35,175 nucleotides of DNA, taken from positions 824,874-860,048 of the forward strand of contig BFEA01000559.1 in the NCBI GenBank assembly GCA_003427395.1, given 5' to 3'. The notes below the pieces were generated by a model, which worked only from the letters and a program-made list of their open reading frames with translations, had not been told where the DNA came from and ran no database searches. The translations under genes were made by a program, and so were the position numbers. Below, piece after piece: positions 9,781 to 19,285 of the stretch; within the stretch, counting starts at the first letter, position 1; the number at the start of each line of letters is the position of its first letter. This DNA comes from Chara braunii (Eukaryota > Streptophyta > Charophyceae > Charales > Characeae).

Positions 9781-10240
9781 TTTACAGTGGTGTGCGCGTG
9801 GAGTGTGGGATGTGTCCTAGTCGACCGGCGCCGAATCGCGCTTGGGACCTCGGCCCCCCCAAGATGCCGGTTCACGTGCGGGTCCGATAGAAGCGTAATA
9901 CCGCACGTACCCACTATGCTACAACGAACGATAAACGCCTTCGGCTGGTCCACCTCTGCGATTGCAGTTGATTAGCTTTCGTACTGTGGACTGGTAGCTC
10001 GGCAGGGATACGCCCACCGAAGGGAGGTGACAGCTCCCGTAAGGTAGAGGTAAGCCGTGCCTCGTGTAGGCCCTATCCTGTCGTAGGGGCTCGCGAGAGG
10101 TATGGTTGGCGCACTTGGCCGGGGCGGCTTGCGGAAGCTCCATGTATATTCGCGGCGAAGGATTTAGACCAACTCCTGCGTGACGTGGCCGGAGGGTCCC
10201 GCGCTGCCTTGTGTGGTGCCGGACCGATGCGCTCGACAGG

Positions 10241-10258
10241 TGGCGCTGTTGCCGGGGA
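10241..10258 (+). promoter_or_regulatory. Primer-binding site complementary to tRNA-Asp
   Basis: TGGCGCTGTTGCCGGGGA begins two bases after the LTR end. It matches the reverse complement of the 3' end of plant tRNA-Asp (including CCA) at 17 of 18 positions, with T for C at the seventh base. It fixes the LTR right end and element orientation, and shows that the gag-pol downstream belongs to this LTR. Confidence 0.85.
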
Positions 10259-10620
10259 TGACGGAAGCCTACCGTTGTCCCTGGTGGAACGACATCCAGG
10301 TATAATATTGAGGAAGGAAGTAGGCACAAAGGGAACAAGACAAAGTGCATAATGTCTTGTCAGTTTACTGATGATGGAACAACCGCTATAATAAGTTTTA
10401 TTGTTGATCTGATTGGTTGCTTGGGTTGGAAACTTATGAGGGAGATCCGGTAGGGAGAGATGGGGCTTATTAAGATAAGCTCTATGGGAAAGAAGATAGG
10501 ATAGGACATGTCAGGCCTGGAGCACGGGTTAGTTGTAGTAAAGGTCTGATGTGGGATGTCATAGGATTGGACTGCTGAATGAGGTGGTGTGGTTTTCTTA
10601 AAACAGGGAAAGGTGAGTAA
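10259..10620 (+). other. Untranslated leader of the element
   Basis: Lies between the PBS and the first open gag codons. It contains a hairpin ACAAGACA (10335-10342) / TGTCTTGT (10353-10360) with a 10-base loop, in the place where packaging or dimerisation structures occur in retroelements. No protein-like frame was seen. Confidence 0.45.
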
Positions 10621-11729
10621 AAACAGCCCGCAAAAATATCGGGGCCAATAGCAGATGGTGAGGGGAAGGTCCTGACTCTCGAAGACCTCATTGAGGCAAT
10701 GGATAAGTGGGAAAGGACGCCAAGCAATGTCCCCAAGGTTAATACTTTCCACTTCAATGGGGAACGAGTTTCTGATTGGCTGGACTTCGTGGAGCAAGCC
10801 TTGGAGGGGTTATCGGATGAGGTAAAATTTCAGCGCATCCTGACGTATGTGCTTCATGTCCAACATCAAAAGGTGACGAAAGTTCTAAGGGCGGCCAATG
10901 GTAGGTGGGCCAGATTCAAAGATGGAATGCAAAGGAAGTATAGGCTAGGCGATGATGGGTTGTTGACCACGACAGATCTGAAAGCCATGAACAGGGACGA
11001 CTTTACCACTGTGGGGGCGTTCATGCAGGAATTCAAGAAGAAGGCAAGGAAAGTTCATGGCATCTCAGAGGAAGCCCAACGTGCTATCTTTTTGGGGTTG
11101 CTCACTGCCGCGGAGGCTGCAGAGCTAACGAGCCATGGGGGAGGAAGCGAGAAGCTTACATGGGCCATTATTGACAAGGGCGTGGCAGAGGGAAGTCTGG
11201 ACGAAGTGGAATAGTAACAGATGCGCCTGCAAAGGCCTAAGAGGAAGGAGAGGGATGTCACAGCGTCCGGAACCCCAGGAGTAAGAAGAATTGTCACTGA
11301 CGTGCTCGCAGAACTGAGATAAGGAAAGGATGTAGTAATACAGAAAAAGGTAGTGACGACGGTCCACGGAAGAGGAAAGGATCAAGAGGTGATGATAATG
11401 ATGAGGAGGAAGAAGAGGACGAAATTCTGCGCCATGAGGAGGACCAGAGGGCAGAGCAAAGGGCCACAAAGAGAGAAGCCAGAGAGAAAGCCGAACCAAT
11501 CTTGTGCGATGTGCCGCCCAAGAAAAAGAGGTATGCGGTTCGGTTAAAAGAAGGATTTGATGTGGAAAGGGTAATTGATAGGTTGTTGGAACGCCACAAC
11601 GACCTTGTGACCCTGAAGGAAATTTTGGCGTCAGCACCTAAGCTTCGTGACGGACTGAAGGGGAGGTTGCCGCGGCACCTGGTGCCCAGCGTCCATTTGA
11701 GTATGTTTCTGCCGAAAGAGGCAGAATGA
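10621..11729 (+). pseudogene. gag: Gag-like capsid protein of Ty3/gypsy element, frameshifted
   Basis: The frame is open after a TAA at 10618; the first Met is at 10699, but protein-like sequence (LEDLIEAMDKWER) starts earlier, so the true start is unresolved or lost. The first segment (10699-11214) has a gag-like core: NTFHFNGERVSDWLDFVEQ, then FTTVGAFMQEFKKKARKVHG and ISEEAQRAIFLGLL. A TAG at 11212 and a frameshift follow. The protein then continues in another frame from about 11330, with an acidic stretch of Asp/Glu near 11380-11410, a Lys/Arg-rich segment PPKKKRYAVRLKEGFDVERV, and a helical tail ending at the TGA 11727. No CCHC knuckle was found in this gag; a knuckle occurs only in the third ORF. 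Followed directly by protease. Confidence 0.65.
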
Positions 11730-12100
11730 GCAGAGACAGGGACAAAGATGGACTGGAACTGTGTGGCCTGTGGTACGGTGGATTCGGTGGTAAGAGGCTC
11801 TAAGTATGCAGCAATGGTGGATACGGGAGCGGAAATGAATATTATCCAGAAACTGACGCAGTCAAGTTCAGACTGGAAATAGACCGATCTGATCGCGGCG
11901 TCCTACATGGAGCCAACTGCAAGGCAGTATTCTGTGGGACAAACTCGAATGTACTCATCGAGGTTGGGAGAGTGAAAGCCAGAGCGTGCTTCTTCGTTAT
12001 GCCTGATGTGGACCATGATATTCGTTTAGGAAGGTCGTTCTTATGCAGGACAGAGACGTTAATGTTTAACAAGCACGATGGAACACTGATCCTAATCATG
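11730..12100 (+). pseudogene. Retroviral-type aspartic protease, frameshifted
   Basis: The catalytic motif is Ala-Met-Val-Asp-Thr-Gly-Ala-Glu, with the catalytic Asp codon at 11820-11822. The frame ends at TAG 11880-11882 just after NIIQKLTQ, but the next protease segment continues in a different frame from about 11864: FRLEIDRSDRG, then VKARACFFVMPDVDHDIRLG and RSFL. The last part is the conserved (I/L)xLGRxFL block near the C-terminus of these proteases. The domain is therefore complete but split by a frameshift between the active site and the flap. It sits between gag and RT as usual for gypsy elements. Confidence 0.7.
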
Positions 12101-12485
12101 TGTGGCCGTGCCTGCGAAAATTACGAAGTAATCACCTGCAGAAATACAGGCCCGCGAAGCATAAGAAACCGACCCAATCCGGGCTCATTCACGATTGAGG
12201 ATTCAGAGGGCGAGCCCCGGAGACTCCTTGCGGAACCAGAAGAGGAGGAAAGAGTCGAGGCGTTTTCCCTCAGCTTGTCGGACGTGAATAAGGCCATGAA
12301 CATAGTGGCCACACACGAGATGGCGGATCCAGACGCCATCCAGATACTAAGGGAACAGGTCCTGGAATGTCCTCAGGCTGGGAAGTTGGAATTGGTATAT
12401 CGGTTTCCAGGTGGGAGGAGGAACCCAGCATCAATGCAAGTACAAGCTGTAAGCCGGCCTTTTTTAGGGGACGACTCAAGCAGGG
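12101..12485 (+). pseudogene. Protease-RT connecting region
   Basis: Continues in the frame of the protease C-terminal half (to 12556) with acidic sequence (EEEERVEAFSLSLSDVNKAM near 12240-12300) and no recognised domain. A frameshift near 12450-12486 moves the protein into the RT frame. Confidence 0.5.
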
Positions 12486-13586
12486 TTCCCAAAGGCGGTA
12501 CAAGACGAGATACACAAAACGTGTCGCCCAGTTTCCGTCCTCGTTACCGAAGATGAGGAAATATACTACGAACGGGAGCGAGGGTTGGTACGACAGATGA
12601 AGGAAAACACCTCAGCTAGGCCGTGTCGTATCAACGAAGAGAACGAAAGGGAGTTGATAATAGGAGAGTCGGACTTCCTACTGCCTCAGGAAAGAGCATT
12701 AATGATAGAACTAATGAAGAAGAGGCATCGCGCCTATGCGTTTAGTGATGAGGAGCGTGGCAGGTTGTATATGGACAAGATTCCTATGATCCACATCCAT
12801 ACCGTGCCCCATGAGCCATGGAATTTGAGAGGAGCGCGATATCGTAATACTGACGAGGAGAAGAAGGTGGTAGATTACCTCGACGGCAAGATACGTACGC
12901 ATATTGCCAACTACTCAAGTGGACCGTATACATCCTCATAGTTTTGTTTCATTAAGCCTAATGAGACGCTGCGATGGGTGCAGGATCTGCAACGGTTGAA
13001 TGGGGTGACTGTGCGAGATGCGGGAGGGTTGCCCAATGCGGATGCGCTATCTGAATCCTGTGTTGGAAGGTCTATAATCTCACTTATAGACGTTTACTCC
13101 GGATATGACCAATTTCCGGTCTATCCGCCAGACAGGTCAGTGACGACAATGTATATGCCTCAGGGGTTGATTCGTATGAATTTGGCCCCACAAGGGTGGA
13201 CCAATGCGGTAGCAATGGTTTAGCGGGCCATGATTCGGGTCATGCAGTCAGTCAGCCCGCATATCACACAACCATATATTGATGACTTGGCAGTGAAGGG
13301 GCCAACGGTGAAAGAAAATGACGAAGTCTTGCCAGGGGTAAGACGCTTTGTCTGGAGACATATTCAGGACCTGGAGAAAGTGTTGAATCTGCTGGAAGAG
13401 CATAACCTCACTGCAAGTGGGGCCAAATCCAGACACTGCATGAGGGAAGCTACCATTTTGGGATTTGTCTGTAGTGAGAAGGGTCGTCGGCCGGATATAA
13501 AGAAGACGGATAAGATTATTGAAAAACCAGTACCCTTCCACTCAATTACTGATGTAAGAAGCTTCATCGGCACGTGTGGGTTTTGA
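12486..13586 (+). pseudogene. pol: Reverse transcriptase domain with three in-frame stops
   Basis: One continuous frame carries FPKAVQDEIHKTCRP, the pre-palm PMIHIHTVPHEPWNLR, FCFIKPNETLRWVQDLQRLN, motif A DVYSGYDQ (Asp codon 13089), MPQG, motif B-like APQGWTNA, and motif C YIDD (13275-13286), so the catalytic aspartates are preserved. After motif C come LGFVCSEKG and the RSFIGTCGF connection. Stops interrupt it at 12939 (TAG), 13221 (TAG) and 13584 (TGA). Near 13605 the frame shifts into that of RNase H. The domain is otherwise full length. Confidence 0.85.
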
Positions 13587-13599
13587 AGGGTTTTCGTCA

Positions 13600-14356
13600 A
13601 GAACTCGCCTCCAACACTGAGCACTTGAGAAAGTTGGTTCGTCAGGATCAAGAGTGGATTTGCAGTGAAGAGCAGGAGAGAGTGGTGGCTAAAATGAAGG
13701 AAGAGTTCCGAGAAGGGGGGCCGGTATTGGGAGCGTCAGACTATGACGCCACAGAGACAAGGCCATTCATTGTTGAAACAAATGCTGGACCAACTGCCTT
13801 AGGTGGAGTTTGGATTCAGGCAAATACAAAATGGGAGGAGAGATCGCTGCGTTTTGAGAGTCGAACTTTCTGTACGACTGAGAGAAACTACTCTCGGTTC
13901 AAGAGAGAGACTCTAAGTGTCCTCCATTGTCTGCTAATCTTTCGAAACCATATCTTCGGCAGAAGATTCATACTGAGAGTGAACCCGACTGCTCTGGCCT
14001 ATTCCTTGAGGAATTATGTTCCTTCATATCCGACTGTTGCTAGATGGTTGACGTACATCTGGATGTTTAATTTTGAGTTGGAACAAATCCCTGGAAATAA
14101 GAATAGGGCGGACGGGCTGAGCCGTATGAACTGGGATAAGCAAGAGGGAGAGGCAACAGAAGACACGCCCTCAGTTGATAGCTTTATGGATCAGGAAGAG
14201 GACATCCGTCTTCACATCAATAAGTGGTCTCCGCGGGTGTCTAACTGCGTAGGGCATCCTATCTGGCATGCGCCAAGCGGGTATGAACGGAAGGCAGAGC
14301 TGGTGCTCAAGCCTTTTGAAGAGGAAGATCCATGGGGCAGTAAAGACGTCCAGTGA
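13600..14356 (+). pseudogene. pol: RNase H domain with catalytic Asp-to-Asn changes
   Basis: Open from about 13600 in the frame of Met 13574: SNTEHLRKLVRQDQEW, then FIVETNAGPTALGGVW, SRTFCTTERNYSRFKRE, RRFILRVNPTALAYSL, VARWLTYIWMFNFELE and IPGNKNRADGLSRM. This is the usual Ty3/gypsy RNase H order. The position normally Asp in the first block is Asn (AAT, 13781-13783), and the usual VDP is Val-Asn-Pro (AAC, 13982-13984). Both are single G-to-A changes and would be expected to disable the enzyme; the Glu block remains. It ends at TGA 14354. Confidence 0.75.
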
Positions 14357-14629
14357 ATGATGAAGTTGGCGCTGGCCGGCACCGATAGTCTGGTATTGGA
14401 GGTAAAAACAATAGAGGAAGGGCCAGATCAAGTAGAGAAACACGAGGAATTGATGGGAGGGGTGTATCTCCTCGTGAATATGCTTCTGGAAGGGGACTTT
14501 GATCAGATAGGCTCGTTGAATCCTGCTGAGAATGAGGATGTGGTGCGAGAAAGCCAGGATGACGAGTTTGAGGAGGGGGAGACCAAAGAAGCATTTCGTG
14601 CAGAGGAGTAAGATGTTATCTACCTGGAA
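14357..14629 (+). pseudogene. Acidic RNase H-integrase linker
   Basis: Same frame as RNase H and integrase, bounded by TGA 14354 and TAA 14609. It is rich in Glu/Asp (ENEDVVRESQDDEFEEGE). No domain was recognised. Its position indicates a spacer within the pol polyprotein. Confidence 0.5.
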
Positions 14630-15795
14630 TTGAGACTTCTCCTATCGTGTGAAATGCGGAATAGGGATGCGAGCGATAAGGCCCAAAGGATGATGCAATG
14701 CTACTTAATGAGAGATGGTCATTTTTTCGTAAAGAGGCAAGTGGAAAATCCTAGGAGGGTCGTATGTGGTAGGAACCAGATTGACATTATACTTGCACTT
14801 CATGAGTGCATTGTGGGAGGATATCGAGGAGTTAGTGCCACATATGCCAAGATAAGTGAGCTATATCCGTGGGATGGGATGATGAAGATGGTTGGTAAGC
14901 CCTGCCGGTCCTGCGTAGGAGTCGTAGTACATCTGGACTTGCTTTTCATGCCACTTGGGGATCATGGCTACAATTACATCCTTGATGCGCGTGATAATGT
15001 TTCTGGCTTTGTAGATGGGCGGACCATTCATACAAAGACCGCGCCAGTCTTGGTCAGTTGCATGGAGGAGTACTACCTGCGCTATCCCTTTGTTAGGGAG
15101 TTCGTAATGGATAGAGGGTTGGAGTTTACCTGCCAGGAAGTACAAGAATTGTTATCAAGGTACGGCGTGGTAGCCAATTACACCATGACCGCACACCCCA
15201 GGCAAACGCTCTAGTGGAGAAAGGACATAGCACCATTACGAACCTTCTGGCTAAGTGGACTTAAGGTAGGCCTTATCAGTGGCCAAGGTACCTGAAGGCG
15301 ACATTTTTTGTCAAGAACATTACTGTGAAAAGGACCACTAAATACGCACCGGCCACGCTATGGTACGGGAGACACGCTACCTTCCCAATCGAGAGCTTCC
15401 ATAAGACTTGGAGGCGTCAAGATTTGGAGGTTGACCTGTCTTTTGAGGAGTTGCTTGATATTCAAGCGCGGCAGGTGAGCGCGATAGAGGAGAGAATTCA
15501 GGAGGCATCCAACCAAGTGGAAAGGAGTCGTATGGAAGATATGGCTCGATGAGACCAGTCGGCACAAGTAAGGAAAGTAACCTTGGCAGTTGGGGACGTC
15601 GTACTACTGTATGATTCATCCTTGGAGAAGCAGCGGTCCAGAAAACTCGACAAGAGGTGGTTAGGTCCCTATCGGATTGTGCGATGTGGAGATTTTGGCG
15701 CATACCAGATTGAAGGGCGAAATGGGACAGAATGAAAGGATTGGGTGTCAGAAACGATACTGAAGAAGTTTGTGGCAAGAGAAGAGGTAAGATAG
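14630..15795 (+). pseudogene. pol: Integrase with zinc-binding, core and C-terminal regions, broken
   Basis: The N-terminal zinc module reads LHECIVGGYRGVSATY..PCRSC; the second His of HHCC is Tyr (TAT, 14822). It joins the core (VVHLDLLFMP) after only three residues, which suggests an in-frame deletion of the normal linker. The core has Asp at 14936-14938 and Asp at 15110-15112; Glu is at 15217-15219, in another frame after a frameshift near 15200, at the D35E distance. The C-terminal part continues with TAA 15262, TGA 15550 and TGA 15733: WYGRHATFPIESF, an SH3-like VGDVVLLYDSSLEKQ and RWLGPYRIV, ending at TAG 15793. Gypsy-type integrase is clear. Confidence 0.85.
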
Positions 15796-15969
15796 ACAAT
15801 CTAACTTATTTTGAGTAGGGATGATAGGATGTGTAGATTAGATAGGATACGTGTTGTATGTGTTCTGTTTGGCCTGAGTCTGCCTTAATTACCACTTGTT
15901 TTCTTACCCCAATGTGTGTCTGTTGTCTCCTTCGCCTGTTGTGCAGGTCCTGACTTTACAAAGACAGCC
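15796..15969 (+). other. Spacer between integrase and the third ORF
   Basis: No LTR-like ends or PBS are visible here, so integrase and the following ORF appear to lie inside one element. A pyrimidine-rich run ending CCTGTTGTGCAG just before 15947 looks like a 3' splice site, which could allow the third ORF to be expressed from a spliced RNA, as env-position ORFs are in other elements. This is inference only. Confidence 0.35.
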
Positions 15970-18543
15970 ATGAGAAGAGGAGGGAGGGGGACGTGGCCGA
16001 CACGGAGGCCGTTGGGGGCATCAAGAGGATACAAGCGGCATCATTCTCACCACCGAGAGAGTACGCCGGTATATGAGGATGGAGATATTGAGTTGTTCCT
16101 GGACAATTTCTGGGGGTATGCGGAGCATATGGGCTGGACCATTACCCAAGCGATCGAGAGGCTGAGAGGAGCCGGCAGGTTCGCGGAGCCCATTGCACAG
16201 ACTCGTAGGGAGGCAAGGACGAGGCCAAAGGTGGAGGCGAGGATGCAGGAGCTACGACCATCACCTGTGGGACCTGATGGCAGACCGATATGCCTGGAGA
16301 TCGGGAATGCGGAAGAGTTCATCCCCGCCTTCGAGCGGTTCATGCATGGCCAGGGCATACTGAGGGATGAGTGGGCGAGAGCGTTACCCCTGTGGGCCAG
16401 AAAGGCAGAGAGGCCCCTGGCTAGGCAGGTCAGAGACATGACCCGGGATTGGGAGAGCTGCAGGGCCCACTTGAGAGAGGCATTCCGACGACCAGAGCCA
16501 CCTCAGCCCAGAGTCGAGAGACGCCACAGGAGCAAGAGGCAAAGGGACCCTGAGCCCTGAGAAACCAGACCGTCTCGAGGGGGACGGAAAACACTTGCCA
16601 GGCGTGAGGAGGGGTTGGTGCCCGAAACTGAGGAGCGAGGGGCATACCCTGAGTGGGGGTTGGGGCCGGTAGAGTTCCATCACTTTACTGAGGGAGGATT
16701 GGGAGGATCTCCACAGCAAGCACGAGAGGAGGTACCAACATCTGGAGAGCCTCTGCAAGAATTGGAGGCACATTTGGATGTCTCGCAGTGGAGAGTACTG
16801 CCGACAAGTGCAAGATGTGACGAGCCGGCAGAAGAAGTGCCACGAGAGGAGGTTCAGGACTCTGAGCGGGAGAGGAGGCCGAGTACTGAGAGGGGACATG
16901 TTGTAAAGGAGGTGATAGAGGTTGAGAAGGATACTCCGCCTCAGACGCCGGCTGTGGGACTGAGACTTGGGAGCACGCCAGAGAGCGCACACGGCAGAAA
17001 GGAGGGATTACAGCAAGAGGAGATCCCACTACCACCGCCAGAGATGGTCCCTTTGCAAGGAGGAAGGGTGGAAAGAGAGAGAGAGAGAGATGACTGGAGG
17101 AGAGAGGCCCTGGCTATGATTGACAGGCACCTGGCTGCACATGCCCTAGAGCACCCTGACCTGCAGGAGCCCGTACCTAAGGAGCCACGCCAGGAGCCGC
17201 GTCAGGCCGAGAAAGAGATGGGAGCGGAGATTCCAGAGAGCGTCGACCATCGCTCGAGGGAAAGAGTGTCAGCAGGGGAGACGGCTAATGAAAAGCGCGC
17301 CAGTGTAGGGAAGTGTTTGGAGGAAATCTGGCAGGAGAGACAGAGATTGGAAGAGGCAGGGGCACTCCCAGACCAGCCACGACCACCCCAGCCATACGGG
17401 ATCGAGGAGATATGGGATGAATTCCTAGACCAGCATGGCGAGGGATTGACGGCTCCAGAAAATGCAAAAGTTGGGACTTCGAAGAAGGCAGATAAGTACT
17501 TGGATCGGAAGATTCGCATCTTGGCCAAGACATCTTTCGATAGATATATGATGTTGGAAGCTGATCTGAGAGGGAAGGAGATGAAGGAGATGAGCCATGG
17601 AATACGTATGGAGGCAGTTGAGGCTGAGGTCCGAGAGCTCAGAGCGTTGGTGGCTAGTCAGGCTACCATAATCCAGGACTTGAGATAGCAACCTCGAGGT
17701 GGGGCTGGTAGGGGTGACAGAGAGGGGCCAGCAGAGGTGGTGGACAGGGCAGAGAGCAGCAGGCAGGGAGAGCAGAGACAGGCAGGGTATGGCTTATGAG
17801 AAAGGCCATTCGCAGCCGAGCTTCAGCAGGAGTCGTCCATGGGAAGGGCCATCTTGGAGGCTGAGGAGGCGAAAGCAAAGAGAGGGGCAGAGAGAGAGGC
17901 CTTCGAGTTCAGAGCCCCTACTGAACTCGCCACACTGCCTATAGTAGCAGTGGGACCTACCATGCCGCTATCAGTCGAGGAGGGGCAGCCGATGGCCAAC
18001 GACGAGCCTGTCCAAGGCTCAGCAGAAGAGTCTATGGATGTGCTCCTTGAAGCAGTCCACACTATGCAGGAGGAGGCAAGCTTATTTTCACCTGAGCAGA
18101 GGGTAAAGGAGCCTCCTGAGAGTGAGATGGGGATTGCGATAGAAGGCGTCATTGAGGGCAGGCCCCATAGGTTGGATACACCTGAGTATAGGCCAGAGGG
18201 GGTTGGGATACGACCAGGGCTTAGCACTCAGGAGTTGGGGACAGGACCTGAGGAGCCTATGGACGTACCTCGGAATTACGAGCTGGGCAGAGAGGCCAGT
18301 GAGGCACCATCATCACCAGGGTTTCAGAGGGAGAAGAAGAAGTCCAAGAAGTGGTTTGGCGCATCCTACTTCTTTTGGAAAAAGGAAGGCCATCGAGCCT
18401 TGCAGTGTCCTAAGTTCTTAAAGGACCTGGTTGAAGGGAAGGTCACGAAAAGCGGCGGAAAAATGTATGATAGGCAGGGTAGGGAAGTAGAGCGATCTGC
18501 CGAGGGCTCAGTTGTACAAGGAAAACCAGGAGGAGATGAGTGA
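15970..18543 (+). pseudogene. Long third ORF with C-terminal zinc-knuckle remnant (gag-like), three stops
   Basis: A single frame of 857 codons from Met 15970 (an upstream in-frame ATG is at 15916), interrupted by TGA 16558, TAG 17686 and TGA 17797. The N-terminal part is basic (MRRGGRGTWPTRRPL), then a predicted helical region (ELFLDNFWGYAEHMGWTITQ, FIPAFERFMHGQGI, WESCRAHLREAF) resembles capsid-like gag helices. The middle is Glu/Pro/Arg-rich and probably disordered, with a coiled-coil-like stretch near 17560-17670. The C-terminus has Tyr-Phe-Phe-Trp-Lys-Lys-Glu-Gly-His and then Cys (18367-18408). This fits CX2CX4HX4C with both first Cys positions lost, and the truncated copy keeps the first. 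It is placed after integrase, where env-like ORFs occur, yet it looks gag-like. Exact function unknown. Confidence 0.65.
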
Positions 18544-19285
18544 GTAGGGACTGGTTTGCCTAAATAGAGGCAGGCATCAGGCGATGTCTAGTAAGGTTGA
18601 GATAAACCTGAATTGAGGGTCGAACGCATGGTTACCTTCACATTGTTAGGAGACTTGGATACGTATGTCGCTGAGTGTATAGATGGGGGATCACAGCATA
18701 GGGTGTCCATCAGGATTAGGACCATAGGAGATAGCATGTGTATGATGAGATTGTCTTGTTGACATCGATAGAAGGGATTCTGGGTTGTCTCAATGATTGT
18801 TTCCTGTACAGTTGACTATGTACCATATTGAGGGTGACTTGAGTTGTTCTGAGTAATTCATGGGACAAGATTATTGTGTATATTTTTTTATGAGATACGT
18901 CATCCCTGAGTGTGGTTTTCTCCTGATGTATGATGATTTTTGTGAAAGATGTGTGACAAACATCTTGTATGGATGGTGTTTTTTAAATGTGAATGGATGT
19001 GAACTGTCTACTCTCCGGTAGACTCGTGTGATCTGCCCACAGGCAGGTGATAGGGCCGCGTATAAGGAGAGAGAGTGCAGTATGTTTTTTGTGAAAAGTG
19101 TGAGAATCCTAAGGGATTTATGAGCCTTGGGACTCGAATGCCTACCATGCCGAATATTGTTGTTGAATTGTGGTAGGGGACCCACAAGTTGATCTCTTGA
19201 TTTGAGTGATTTATAATTGAGACACCTTTTATGGGAAGGGCAGTCTTTGTTGTTTATTGGAAGACTCATCTTCAGGAAGAGGAGA
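18544..19285 (+). other. 3' untranslated region of the element
   Basis: Starts right after the third ORF. A short open stretch from ATG 18628 (MVTFTLLGDLDTYVAECIDG) is seen but not recognised as a domain. Bases 18835-19279 have no counterpart in copy A. The region ends in a purine run directly before the candidate LTR start. Confidence 0.5.
19273..19285 (+). promoter_or_regulatory. Candidate polypurine tract next to LTR start, copy B
   Basis: AGGAAGAGGAGA abuts TGTGTTAAAAGG (TG at 19286). In copy A the homologous junction is GAGGAGA-TGTGTCAAAAGG at 1924-1930, where a deletion ends within the tract. Position and adjacency fit plus-strand priming in LTR elements; the competing candidate is at 21803-21814. 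Confidence 0.45.

Larger units (their letters stand above)
1930..10238 (+). mobile_element. Upstream LTR copy (candidate 8.3-kb LTR), copy A
   Basis: The right end is firm: GCTCGACA at 10231-10238 ends in CA and is followed after two bases by the PBS, and the homologous block in the other copy ends at the same bases (27591-27598). The left end is less certain. TG at 1930 corresponds to TG at 19286, where the other copy has an immediately adjacent purine run (GGAAGAGGAGA). The alternative is TG at 4417, whose TGTCGA is the exact inverted repeat of the terminal TCGACA. A 16-purine run at 9197-9212 exists but no TG follows. No gene was found in the block; it contains the sub-features listed separately. 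By eye it differs from copy B by roughly one base in ten to twenty plus many small indels; this was not computed. Confidence 0.6.

Noticed and set aside
10360-12515. Minus-strand open frames opposite gag and protease
   Set aside because: They are shadows of the plus-strand coding sequence with no recognisable domains.
15796-15969. LTR ends separating integrase from the third ORF
   Set aside because: No TG..CA termini, PBS or repeated sequence was found, so a nested second element is not supported here.
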